Assembly: GCF_012790675.1 (NCBI RefSeq)
Contig: NZ_CP046391.1
Coordinates: 766,001 to 830,000 of the forward strand
From: Anaplasma platys
Lineage (GTDB): Bacteria; Pseudomonadota; Alphaproteobacteria; Rickettsiales; Anaplasmataceae
Length of the DNA: 64,000 bases
Reading direction: 5' to 3'
This document shows positions 39,350 through 48,500 of this stretch, one piece after another (position 1 is the first letter of the stretch; each line of letters starts with the position of its first letter). A program made the translations under genes and the position numbers. The notes beneath the pieces were generated by a model. It did no database searches, had not been told where the DNA came from, and saw only the letters and a program-made list of their open reading frames with translations.

Positions 39350-40183
39350 ATGAACAATAAAAATCCTGCGTTACTGTCACATATCTCACAAGAAACCATC
39401 TCTCTGGCATACTGCTGTAAAATAACCCCGATTAGTGGCTCTTCTATTGCACTTACGGACATTGATAGAAATCTAGAAATAGACGGCACATCATACCGGG
39501 CAGAACCCGGCCTGACTGTCAGACTTATAGAACACAGTTTGGGCTTAAGCACTGCTAATGTCGAGACCTTATCTGAAAGTGAAATATTCTCGGAAGCAGC
39601 CCTTTCCAGAGGCGTGTTCGACAATGCGCATGTTGAAATATTTGTAGTTAACTATGAGGACATATCACAGGGAAGCATAGCTGTCTTTACTGGAGCAGTA
39701 GTTGAAGTTACTCTGCAAAATGGCATATTCAAGGCCACCCTACGGGGAGGGATGAATACTATAAAAGAGAAAGTCGGCACTCTATTCTCTCCTCAATGTA
39801 GAGCACAATTCTGTGATAAAGAATGCATGTTGAAAGCTGCACGGTACACGTTCAAAGGCTCCATATCGGCAGTAACAGATGAGTTTAAAACTTTCAAAGA
39901 CTTCAGCCTCTTGGCAGATGCTGGATACTACACCCATGGCATAATCAAATTTTTAACAGGACAAAATGCAAACTTTTCCTCAAAGGTGCAAAGCGACAGC
40001 GAACAGTGCATATATCTTGCTACCAGCACTCCACATAGAATGTTAGTCAACGATAAATACTCCATAGTGGCAGGATGCGACAAAAACTTCCGTACTTGCG
40101 TGCAGAAGTTTAGTAACGCAAAAAACTTCCGCGGAGAGCCACACGTGCCCGATATATGCTCTATATACAAAAACATGGATTGA
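39350..40183 (+). CDS. DUF2163 phage/GTA tail protein (g13-like)
   Basis: The 278 or so residues match the BR0599/DUF2163 family, the g13 protein of the Rhodobacter-type gene-transfer agent, a part of the tail tip. Marks are the N-terminal TISLAYCCKITPISGSSIAL segment with ALTD following, Cys-containing FSPQCRAQFCDKECML in the middle, and a C-terminal GCDKNFRTCVQKFSNAKNF with FRGEPHVP, equivalent to the family GCD-T-TC--KF-N--NFRGFP-IP. ATG 39350 is used; the frame reaches TTG 39326. It is followed by the g15-like gene after about 220 bp; g14 (a peptidase) that normally lies between them is missing. Confidence 0.87.
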   Translation: MNNKNPALLSHISQETISLAYCCKITPISGSSIALTDIDRNLEIDGTSYRAEPGLTVRLIEHSLGLSTANVETLSESEIFSEAALSRGVFDNAHVEIFVVNYEDISQGSIAVFTGAVVEVTLQNGIFKATLRGGMNTIKEKVGTLFSPQCRAQFCDKECMLKAARYTFKGSISAVTDEFKTFKDFSLLADAGYYTHGIIKFLTGQNANFSSKVQSDSEQCIYLATSTPHRMLVNDKYSIVAGCDKNFRTCVQKFSNAKNFRGEPHVPDICSIYKNMD

Positions 40184-40404
40184 TTCAATTCTTGGCCACA
40201 GTATGGAATCATACATCATCAGCAATCAAGCCAACACATTACGCGAACATGTAGCTTGAAAGAGCAAAAATACGTCGCGTAGCTACCAGGAAATAACAAC
40301 TGCTAGTAGACCACCATAGGTGACACATAGGGAAAACGGTCAACTGGAACGGCTACAACACGTCAATTTACTCGAATTTCACAAGTACATACAGGAGAAA
40401 ACCT

Positions 40405-43011
40405 ATGTCAAAACTGTTGCTAGCCATAACCGAAATACTGGAAAAAAACTTCGATAAGATAATAACAAAGTCTATAGAATCACTGTTGGGACGTTCAGCA
40501 AGCACAGAAATACTTCTTTCCCTCCTGCTAAGAAAAACACCTTTGCCCCTGGGCCACGAGAGCACCTTAGGAGAAAATCATCTTCCACCTTCTTCCACAT
40601 ATGGAAAAACGATACCTAAGGTGTATGGCACCGGAAAAGTAGATGGCAGTGTCATCTGGTCTCTCCCTATAAGGTATAGCCGGCAAAAGGTAGTATCAAC
40701 AAGCGGAAAAGGTGGTAAAAGGAAAGAAAAAACCTCGACCAGTTGCAGCGTAACTCTGGCAATTGCTATATGTTCCGGCCCGATAAATAGGCTCTCGAAA
40801 ATTTGGGCCAACGGAAAGCCTGTTGCCCTTGATGAGCTACGCTATCGCCTATATCTAGGCACCGAGAACCAAGAACCTGATCGGAAAATTCTCGAGTCCG
40901 AAGAGCATGCCCCAGCTTACCGGGGGCTGGCTTACCTGGTAGTGGAAGAACTTCCCCTACAAAGCTACAACGATACCATTCCGCATTTTTCCTTTGAAGT
41001 AACAGCCTATACTGGTAAATCCCTGCGCAATCATGTTACACAAAAGATTCTCGAAATTCACACAGTTGGGTTTGGTGCATGGGCTTATGACACAAATATT
41101 CAAACCCGCATTCCGATAACAACGGTAAATGGAAAAGAAATCCCCTTCGGAGAGGCAACTAAAATCAACGGCAAGGGTAAAAGCTCTTACGCCATTCAGG
41201 GCCTGGATCAGTTACAAAGCACCCTACCAAACGTCCAATGGATCGCTGTCTCAGTGCATTGGTTTGCATCAGTTCCTGATATAAAACATTGCATCTTAAA
41301 ACCAGGCACAGTGAGAAATGCTGGGTTCCGAATGGCATCCGACAGCTGGCAAGTTGCGAATTACACCGCAGCGACTGCATGCGAAATTTCTGCGACCAGC
41401 CTTGACACGTGGCCCGGAGAAACGCCCAGTGACACATCTCTCAATCGGTACATTGAAAAGCTCAAGCTGGAAAACTATAAGGTGATGCTAGTCCTGAAGA
41501 TTGTAATCATAGATGATTATGATAACAAGCTAACTTACAGCGAAAATGATGCGAATGTAATCAGCAAATTTTTCGCAGAGCAGTATCAGCCGTTTGTCGA
41601 GCATTATTGTAATTTAGCCAAACCCCACGTGGATGCATTCGTCATCGCCAGTGGCTTGAGTAAGCTTACAAGAATCAAGAGTGAAAAAAGCGAAGTATTC
41701 CCAGCAGTTGAGGAGTTGATAAAAGTTGCCATCTACGCAAAAATTTCTCTGGGACAAAACATAGTTATAACCTACGCAGCAGACCATGACGAATACCATT
41801 CGCACAATGGAGTCTATAACATGGACCCACTGTGGACATCTTATGGCATAGATGTTGTGGGTATCAATGCTTACTTTCCCTTATGTTCGCCCGCGCAAAC
41901 AAGCTGCCGTTTAAGCGCTGATGACGTAGCTAATCTATGGCAAAATGGTGGACAGTCGCGCCTTCATGATTCCCCAGCACCCCATCAAGATTCTAGATTT
42001 TCGTGGCAAGATATTGGCTATTGGTGGAGGGAATACCACACCATGGGAGTTTCAGATAGAACTACGTCTTGGAAACCCAGAATGAAAAAGATATGGTTCA
42101 TAGAATATGGATTTCCCAGTATCAAAGACTGCCTTATAGGAGCAACACCGTACACACGGCACACTTCTTCCATAAATAACACTGCTGATTTCGCTGCACA
42201 AAAAATTGCCATTTCCGGCACTATACAGGCTTGGAGATCTTCAGCAATGGTAGAAAAAATGTTCTTATTCGCCTGGAGCATCACCCCTTACAATAAAAAC
42301 ACAAAAATGCTCAGAAATTGGCAAGAGGGGTTCACAATAAATAACAAAATATCTTCTATCAGCTTGTCATCAATACTATACGACATACTTCAGGGCATTA
42401 CATTAAACCTGAAGGTAGATGCCAACCTTGCGAGTTCCGTATACGGCTTTGTAATTACCAAACCACGATCCGTATGGGACATTGTTCAAGAACTTAGAAA
42501 GATTTACCTTCTTTGCATCAGAGAAAATGTGGGCTCCATATCGTTCAGCGACGCGCCCACACTCATACCTTTAGCAATACCTGCAGAAGATATGCTTATG
42601 CAAGAGTACGTAGTGGCTAACCAGACTAACAGTCTTCAAGATGGATTTGCACTGCTCTACAAAAACTTGCACTTCGACTACCAGCTCAGATTAGCAGGTT
42701 ATCCTTCAACTAGAAACCACATAGAAAATTCCAACACCATGCACACATCTCTGGTAATCGATGATCAACAAGCTGAAGAGATAATGGATAGGATACAAGA
42801 AGATCTCTCCCGCCCGATCTGCACTTATATGATAGCTCTGCCTCTTAAGTATCTACAACTGCGAGTGGGAGACATTGTTAAGCTGAAACAGGATATTCTG
42901 GTCAGGATCACAAGCATCAAAATCAATAATGAACGCGTGATCATTACGGGCAACTCATCCATTCGATATACTAAGCGTGTCCCAAACACAAAAGGGAATG
43001 ACACAAACTAG
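40405..43011 (+). CDS. GTA TIM-barrel/host-specificity tail protein (g15-like)
   Basis: An 868-residue homologue of the large GTA g15 protein. The N-terminal region shows IPKVYGTGKVDGSVIWS, a Lys/Gly-rich loop (TSGKGGKRKEKTSTSC), IAICSGPINRLSKIWANGKP and APAYRGLAYLVVEELPL, all equivalents of the g15 start. A TIM-barrel glycosidase-like middle follows (IAVSVHWFASVPDIKHCILK, YAADHDEYH, WFIEYGFPS) and a phage-tail-like module ends it. Full g15 proteins are usually around 1,200-1,300 residues, so the C-terminal part is missing here. ATG 40405 has an AGGAG site at 7 bases. Its intact long frame shows it is not simply decaying. The truncated-looking end is 134 bp before miaB. Confidence 0.88.
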   Translation: MSKLLLAITEILEKNFDKIITKSIESLLGRSASTEILLSLLLRKTPLPLGHESTLGENHLPPSSTYGKTIPKVYGTGKVDGSVIWSLPIRYSRQKVVSTSGKGGKRKEKTSTSCSVTLAIAICSGPINRLSKIWANGKPVALDELRYRLYLGTENQEPDRKILESEEHAPAYRGLAYLVVEELPLQSYNDTIPHFSFEVTAYTGKSLRNHVTQKILEIHTVGFGAWAYDTNIQTRIPITTVNGKEIPFGEATKINGKGKSSYAIQGLDQLQSTLPNVQWIAVSVHWFASVPDIKHCILKPGTVRNAGFRMASDSWQVANYTAATACEISATSLDTWPGETPSDTSLNRYIEKLKLENYKVMLVLKIVIIDDYDNKLTYSENDANVISKFFAEQYQPFVEHYCNLAKPHVDAFVIASGLSKLTRIKSEKSEVFPAVEELIKVAIYAKISLGQNIVITYAADHDEYHSHNGVYNMDPLWTSYGIDVVGINAYFPLCSPAQTSCRLSADDVANLWQNGGQSRLHDSPAPHQDSRFSWQDIGYWWREYHTMGVSDRTTSWKPRMKKIWFIEYGFPSIKDCLIGATPYTRHTSSINNTADFAAQKIAISGTIQAWRSSAMVEKMFLFAWSITPYNKNTKMLRNWQEGFTINNKISSISLSSILYDILQGITLNLKVDANLASSVYGFVITKPRSVWDIVQELRKIYLLCIRENVGSISFSDAPTLIPLAIPAEDMLMQEYVVANQTNSLQDGFALLYKNLHFDYQLRLAGYPSTRNHIENSNTMHTSLVIDDQQAEEIMDRIQEDLSRPICTYMIALPLKYLQLRVGDIVKLKQDILVRITSIKINNERVIITGNSSIRYTKRVPNTKGNDTN

Positions 43012-43145
43012 CTCATACACAGAAACACACCACATGGCACGCTACTTTATCAAGGCGCATCACGGCAAGCTGCCTAACTTCGTAATTGTACCACATGCCT
43101 TTATCATGTAAAATTCGGCCTCGTTCCATAATATGACAAGAATTC

Positions 43146-44513
43146 ATGACCAAAGGTCTGTACATAGAATCGTACGGGTGCCAAATGAATGTGTACGATG
43201 CACTGATGATGGAGGACGTGTTGCGTCCGGTAGGGTATGCGGTAGTAGAAAAACCCGAAGATGCTGATGTGATATTGATCAATACTTGTCATATAAGGGA
43301 AAAAGCATCAGAAAAGCTCTATTCAACCTTGGGCCGCATGCGGTTAATCAGGAAAGACGGATGCCTAATCGTTGTTGCCGGCTGCGTCGCTCAGGCCGAA
43401 GGAGAAGCAGTTTTCGAGCGAGCACCATTTGTCGATGTTGTGGTGGGTCCCCAAGGGCTCCATACGCTTGCTGAGCTCATAATGAAGGTCAAAAGAGACA
43501 AGAAACAAATAAATATTGAATTCCCTGTAGTATCAAAGTTCGATGCTATAAAAGCCGAGAGGAGGGCAAATGGCGGAGTTTCAGCATATGTGTCAGTTCA
43601 AGAAGGTTGCGATAAGTTTTGCACGTTTTGTGTAGTACCTTATACCAGGGGCCCAGAATACTCTCGAACAGTAGAAGCTGTACTGGAAGAAGTAGTACAA
43701 TTAGTCGACCGTGGAACCAAGGAGATTGTACTTATAGGACAAAATGTCAACGCATATCATGGAACCTATAAAGGCATCGAAAGTGACTTAGGAACCCTTA
43801 TTCGTGAGGTAGCTCGCATAAACGGCGTTGAGCGCATTCGCTATACTACTTCCCATCCTAGAGATATGCATCCTACCTTATATGATGCTCACAGGTATGA
43901 GCAAAAGTTAGCACCTTTTGTTCACTTGCCAGTTCAGTGTGGCTCAGACCGCATACTTAAAAAAATGAATAGAAAGCATACGGCTGATGAGTATCTAGAA
44001 ATAGTTGGCAAACTAAGAGAGGCCAATGCTAACATTGCCCTCTCTTCTGACTTTATCGTGGGGTTTCCCGGAGAGACAACAAAGGACTTTGAGGATGCTC
44101 TTAAGCTTGTTGAAAACGTTGGCTTCTCTCTTGCTTATAGCTTTAAATATAGCCCGAGACCTGGTACCCCGGGGGCGGAGTATCCAGACCAAGTACCAGA
44201 TCAGGAGAAAAGTGAACGCCTCTCCGCCCTACAGCGCCTCCTTAACACTCAACAACTTGTCTTTAACCAGAGTATGGTTGGCAAGGTCATGGATGTCTTA
44301 GTGGGGGACCTCAGTACCATGCGCAATGGCAGAATTTTTGGCAAAAGCATGTACACTCAGACGGTGCGCATCTCTACTCCAAAGGAGAATATGATATTTA
44401 ACAGCATGGTACAGGTTGAAATATTGCGGGCAAGTCAGAATTCTCTGGAAGGAGTTGCTCGCATTGACTCACAGCACTGCAATGCAACAGCCCCTGCAGC
44501 AGCATATGCCTGA
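43146..44513 (+). CDS. miaB: tRNA-2-methylthio-N6-dimethylallyladenosine synthase MiaB
   Basis: Radical-SAM methylthiotransferase that adds the methylthio group to i6A37 in tRNAs reading UNN codons. The 455 residues include the N-terminal cluster Cys in ESYGCQMNVYD, NTCHIREKAS and VVAGCVAQAEG, the radical-SAM C-x3-C-x2-C in EGCDKFCTFCVVPYTRG, ALSSDFIVGFPGET, and the C-terminal TRAM region (GRIFGKSMYTQTVRI). Length is normal. ATG 43146 sits exactly at the left boundary of the direct repeat, three bases upstream of its first base; the repeat covers codons 2 to about 391. Only this copy has a start codon and the TRAM region, so it is the functional gene. Confidence 0.95.
   Translation: MTKGLYIESYGCQMNVYDALMMEDVLRPVGYAVVEKPEDADVILINTCHIREKASEKLYSTLGRMRLIRKDGCLIVVAGCVAQAEGEAVFERAPFVDVVVGPQGLHTLAELIMKVKRDKKQINIEFPVVSKFDAIKAERRANGGVSAYVSVQEGCDKFCTFCVVPYTRGPEYSRTVEAVLEEVVQLVDRGTKEIVLIGQNVNAYHGTYKGIESDLGTLIREVARINGVERIRYTTSHPRDMHPTLYDAHRYEQKLAPFVHLPVQCGSDRILKKMNRKHTADEYLEIVGKLREANANIALSSDFIVGFPGETTKDFEDALKLVENVGFSLAYSFKYSPRPGTPGAEYPDQVPDQEKSERLSALQRLLNTQQLVFNQSMVGKVMDVLVGDLSTMRNGRIFGKSMYTQTVRISTPKENMIFNSMVQVEILRASQNSLEGVARIDSQHCNATAPAAAYA
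43149..44317 (+). repeat. 1,169-bp direct repeat, right copy
   Basis: Lies inside the intact miaB and matches 28795-29963 with one observed difference. The two copies bound about 13.2 kb of unique sequence. Confidence 0.9.
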
Positions 44514-45305
44514 CTTAGCTGACAGTTCGTCGATGACTGCACCAAAACTGCCCCTGTTAGCCTGTTGTGTTAACTACAGCTCCACGAATTTCGAACTCTA
44601 GTAGAAGAGTATCTGCATAAAAAAGTGAAGTGCGCACTTTGATTGCACGGGAAAAAGTCGATCCATTGAAATTCAGCATATCAAAGAAGGCTCTTTCGCA
44701 TCACGAGCATCTTTAAACGACAGCTGCATTTGCATGTACCACAACTCACTAAAAAGCAGACTCATGTTTTGGAAGCTCCGTATATGCAGCAGCGTCACAT
44801 CACCGCCCTGAAGTGTTGAAAAGTTGCTCGGCAGTAGCAATGAACCATGATGCGTGCGCCAGTAACAGCAAAAACTAAGAAAAACTCTCCAACACACAGA
44901 CCTGGAATGTAATTTCTGCCTCTTTACCACAATGGTATGGCTTATCAGAAAACACATAATCAACTGTGAAAAGCTCTTCCATTCACCGCATAGATACCGT
45001 ATAAAAACTAAGCTTTTGGCAAAATACGCACGATTCAGCAGATGTTTACACACACTAGATTCCAAGGTCTCAAAACACAGCAACATCATATCGCTGTAAG
45101 CAACTCATTTACCCTGACCAACCTTAGTACACGCATGGAGTGAACATCATATTCCCATACTGTGCGACACAAAAGCTCCTATTTTCTCACCACATAGCAT
45201 CTCCAAAAAGCGACGCAGTCGAGGCGCGCACATAGAAATGTACCAGGCTACTTAGGGAAATTCTTGGGACAAAACTAACTATCGCAAAACAAAGGCTATA
45301 AATTG
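44514..45305. other. Non-coding gap after miaB
   Basis: Nearly 800 bp between convergent genes. A 138-codon minus-strand frame (44673-45089) has no recognisable features and I do not call it. Confidence 0.4.
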
Positions 45306-46544
45306 CTAGGTTGCGGCCTCGCATACTCTACCACCTCTTCCTACAAACAAATAATACGCAATAGTCGCCACAGAGGTGATAACGAGCAAATCAAGCAGTG
45401 CAGCAAATTGCATCAAAAGGGTAAGCCCCATCAACACAAGGCCCGCTAATACACACATGTACCCATTTAACACTGAAAAGAAAGTGGTTATTGATTTCTT
45501 TTCCACGATACGCACACCTTCAGTAAAGGCTGCCATGTGACCCCCTGAAAAAAAGCCAAATAACACCGCTAGAACACAGCTGACGTAGAACAGATAAGAT
45601 ACTACTTCTCCAAGAGGCAGGCTCTTAATAACTAGTGCCAATAGCAATAACACAACTCCTTGCAGCAGTCCAGTGGCCAACAGTATGCTGAGACTTTTCC
45701 ATTTGAAAAGCATGGGAGCACTAGCAAAAAACAACGCACCTATAGCAAAGCCTACCCACGAATACGCAGATACAATACTCCCTATATTTGCACTTATCTT
45801 GTAAAATAAAACACCAGCTAAGGCAAAGAAGATACCAAACTCCATCCCCGCTACAAGTGAGACCAACAATACCATGGGCCTGCGCGCAACATCCCATGCA
45901 TGGCGCAATATTTGCACAAGCTGTAACCGCGAGTCGGAAATACAATATTTGTAGGCTTCAGGGGTGCTTGTTACACAAAGCATCACGAAAAATATCAAAA
46001 GCTGCACAACAGCCACGCACCATACAAGCAATGTAAAGTTTTGGGTTAAAAATGGCGCGTAATATCTTGCTAAATACCAAGCCAAGACGTAAAGAGCACC
46101 GTATGCCATTTGCGCTATACCAACAGTTGTTCCCACAAGAGACGCACGAAAGAATCCAACGCTCAGGTAGTCAATTCCAATAAAGTTAAAGGAAGCACCA
46201 AATGTAAAAAAGATCTGTGATATAAGCCCCATGATGGGAAAATTTTGCACGTTGGTAAATATTTGCATTACCATCCCCACAAAAACATATGCCGCGGCCA
46301 TTGGCAGCAAAACTCTGCTGCCGCGATTGTCCAACAACACCCCAGAAAAGAGTTGGAAACCCGAAAAAAGCAACATATGCAGGAACAATAACGTAGCCAC
46401 TCTTACGTCACTACTTAACGTCACAGTGCCAAAAGCAGCATACATCCACTCGAATGCACATGTTGATAGCAACATCAGCACCAGCATCAGCCAGTAGATA
46501 AGCTGCTTACAAAATCCAAAATAACCGACACTTTGCTGTCTCAT
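45306..46544 (-). CDS. Major facilitator superfamily transporter
   Basis: Integral inner-membrane protein of about 412 residues with some twelve hydrophobic segments. The A-motif between helices 2 and 3 is degenerate (GVLLDNRGSRVLLP in place of G-L-DR-GRR), which still fits the superfamily. In intracellular bacteria such MFS genes import host metabolites such as amino acids or organic acids; I cannot read the cargo here. ATG 46544 is used; a TTG at 46562 adds six residues. The next feature upstream is the ubiB fragment, on the opposite strand. Confidence 0.85.
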   Translation of the reverse strand: MRQQSVGYFGFCKQLIYWLMLVLMLLSTCAFEWMYAAFGTVTLSSDVRVATLLFLHMLLFSGFQLFSGVLLDNRGSRVLLPMAAAYVFVGMVMQIFTNVQNFPIMGLISQIFFTFGASFNFIGIDYLSVGFFRASLVGTTVGIAQMAYGALYVLAWYLARYYAPFLTQNFTLLVWCVAVVQLLIFFVMLCVTSTPEAYKYCISDSRLQLVQILRHAWDVARRPMVLLVSLVAGMEFGIFFALAGVLFYKISANIGSIVSAYSWVGFAIGALFFASAPMLFKWKSLSILLATGLLQGVVLLLLALVIKSLPLGEVVSYLFYVSCVLAVLFGFFSGGHMAAFTEGVRIVEKKSITTFFSVLNGYMCVLAGLVLMGLTLLMQFAALLDLLVITSVATIAYYLFVGRGGRVCEAAT

Positions 46545-46632
46545 AGTAGACGAAATGTCCAAAACACTATTTCAAACCCCATATTGGTATCGGAGTTTCT
46601 CTGGGTGAACAACACATTTCTTGCGCAGCAAA

Positions 46633-46908
46633 ATGAGTAATGAAAAAGCTGACTATAACCAGGTGTATAGGGATAGGTTTTTTCACGCAGATATGCATCC
46701 GGGGAACCTGCTGGTGGGACATGGTGATAAAATAATCGCCGTAGACTTTGGCATTGTGGGAAGGCTAGACGAGGAAACCTGCTTCTATATAACTGAAATC
46801 TTTGTTGGCTTTCTAAATCGTGATTATAAAAAAGTTTTCTTCCTGATCTGCAGTCAATGCCTTACTGCAAACACAATTCACTTTGTTATACTCGAATTAC
46901 TCTATTAG
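46633..46908 (+). pseudogene. Short open frame carrying a duplicated ubiB kinase-like core
   Basis: An open frame of about 91 codons from ATG 46633. Its central 60 codons are the duplicated ubiB segment with the kinase-like catalytic residues HADMHPGN and the DFG element (VDFGIVG). The first 8 codons and the last 23 come from unrelated DNA. As it lacks the rest of the ATPase lobes, I regard it as a gene fragment rather than a functional enzyme. Confidence 0.7.
46657..46836 (+). repeat. 180-bp inverted copy of the ubiB core, left copy
   Basis: Appears identical to the reverse complement of 47553-47732 over its full 180 bp, judged by eye. The edges are sharp: the flanking bases differ at once on both sides. 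Confidence 0.88.
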
Positions 46909-47054
46909 GTACCCGAAAAAAGCAATGTGCGTTATGCGACAAAAACTTTGCGCCCTGTTATTGATAAATCGATACATATTTCAAGTATCACTTTAAATGC
47001 AGTGTATCCCGCAGATCCCATTATGTAGCTGCATATCTTGCTATATATAAAGTG

Positions 47055-48500
47055 TCACTTTAATAAAATTACAGCTGCAAACATAGACAAGACTGCTAAA
47101 GCAAGAATGACTATGAGTTTGGACTGAGCCTGCCTCTGCCTCTGTAAATTCTCATTTTCGATCATGATATCCATACAGCGGTCGATTTTGGACATAAACA
47201 ACTTAGCTCTACTCATGGACCTACATGCTTTGGTTTTCTTAAGCCGTTCTATGTATCCGTCCTTTTCATAATGCTCTTTGACCCAGGTTTCTGCCACCTT
47301 CCAAAAATTTATGTCAGGAGCTAATTGCCTACATACCCCTTCAACCAGCACCATAGTCTTTTGCAATAAAAGCAGCTTTGGTTGAACGCACATGTCAAAA
47401 TCCGCTGTTATTTTAAAGAGCTTCGCAAGTAATTCTGCCATGGAAAAACTGTGGGCGTTAACATCGGCTATGGGCTCCCATATCGCTCTGCATGCAGTTA
47501 TAAATTCATCACATTTTCCTGGAATGTAGCCAGCCTCTTGGTGTGCCTCAGCAACTTTTTTATAATCACGATTTAGAAAGCCAACAAAGATTTCAGTTAT
47601 ATAGAAGCAGGTTTCCTCGTCTAGCCTTCCCACAATGCCAAAGTCTACGGCGATTATTTTATCACCATGTCCCACCAGCAGGTTCCCCGGATGCATATCT
47701 GCGTGAAAAAACCTATCCCTATACACCTGGTTGCAGAAAGAAATTATTAGCTTTCTAGCCAGAACCTCCCTATTTTTCAGTTCTTCAACCCTGTAGATGG
47801 GAATTGCCTCAACCCACTGCAAGGTCAGAACACGTCTTGAGGTCAGGCTCCAATCTACTTCAGGGATGTAAAAATCAATGCTGTCATTCCTCAGATTTTC
47901 CCGCAGCTCATCAGCATTCGCAGCTTCAAACCTGAGATCCAACTCAAGCTTACATATGCTAGAGAATGTTTCTATAAGCTGAGGCAACTTGAACCTTTTC
48001 AAAATGCCTAGCAGATCACAGATTCCCGCCAACTTCCGCATAAGATTGATGTCTCTAGCAAAAGCAGCTTCTACCCCCGGACGTAGCACCTTAACTGCTT
48101 TTAGCTCTCCATCTAGCGCTCGCGCCCTATGCACTTGAGCTATCGATGCCGCAGCCACTGGCTCCTCGCTGAATTCTGGAAAAATCTCGTGTATTTCTTT
48201 GCGAAATTGCTCCTCTATGATTGCCTTAACCTCTTTGTAGGAAAAAGGCGGCAGCTTGTCACATAACGCCAACATATTGCCCGCAACATCTTGGCCCACT
48301 ATATCAACTCTCGCAGCCAGGGATTGACCAAATTTCACAAACGTAGGACCGAGACTTTCCAAGCACATCGCCAGCCTCTGACCATAGCTCGCGGAGCGGT
48401 ACCGCAAAGCGCATATTCTGGTATGAGGTATGATGCCGTAAGATAGAAGTGAAGCTCCTATCCGGCACAATCGGAAAACGCCGCTGACAGCGCTAAACAT
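47055..48500 (-). CDS. ubiB: UbiB-type protein kinase-like ATPase for ubiquinone synthesis
   Basis: Membrane-associated atypical kinase/ATPase needed for ubiquinone synthesis. The ABC1/AarF fold shows GPTFVKFGQSLAARVDIVG (the KxGQ motif that replaces the Gly-rich loop), PVAAASIAQVHRAR (Ala-rich loop), AVKVLRPGV (the Lys), HADMHPGN (catalytic loop) and VDFGIVGRL (metal-binding DFG). The C-terminal LIVILALAVLSMFAAVILLK is a membrane segment. Start ATG 48500 overlaps the znuC stop by 8 bp. 481 residues. Cotranscription with znuC is likely; the pair is functionally unrelated. The segment 47553-47732 has been copied in inverted orientation to 46.7 kb. Confidence 0.92.
   Translation of the reverse strand: MFSAVSGVFRLCRIGASLLSYGIIPHTRICALRYRSASYGQRLAMCLESLGPTFVKFGQSLAARVDIVGQDVAGNMLALCDKLPPFSYKEVKAIIEEQFRKEIHEIFPEFSEEPVAAASIAQVHRARALDGELKAVKVLRPGVEAAFARDINLMRKLAGICDLLGILKRFKLPQLIETFSSICKLELDLRFEAANADELRENLRNDSIDFYIPEVDWSLTSRRVLTLQWVEAIPIYRVEELKNREVLARKLIISFCNQVYRDRFFHADMHPGNLLVGHGDKIIAVDFGIVGRLDEETCFYITEIFVGFLNRDYKKVAEAHQEAGYIPGKCDEFITACRAIWEPIADVNAHSFSMAELLAKLFKITADFDMCVQPKLLLLQKTMVLVEGVCRQLAPDINFWKVAETWVKEHYEKDGYIERLKKTKACRSMSRAKLFMSKIDRCMDIMIENENLQRQRQAQSKLIVILALAVLSMFAAVILLK
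47553..47732 (-). repeat. 180-bp inverted repeat, right copy, inside ubiB
   Basis: Reverse complement of 46657-46836. Encodes the ubiB core from NQVYRDRFFHAD to FLNRDYKKV. Confidence 0.88.

Noticed and set aside
34524..43011. A resident prophage
   Set aside because: Only capsid and two tail genes are present, of GTA type, interrupted by sucA; no integrase, terminase, portal or lysis genes were found.
28795..44317. Integrative element with miaB direct repeats as attachment sites
   Set aside because: There is no integrase, the enclosed genes include sucA and mutS, and a 1,169-bp repeat is far longer than an attachment core. Duplication by recombination is simpler.
44673..45089. Minus-strand 138-codon open frame after miaB
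   Set aside because: No clear ribosome-binding site, odd composition rich in Phe, Leu and Cys, and no similarity I can see.
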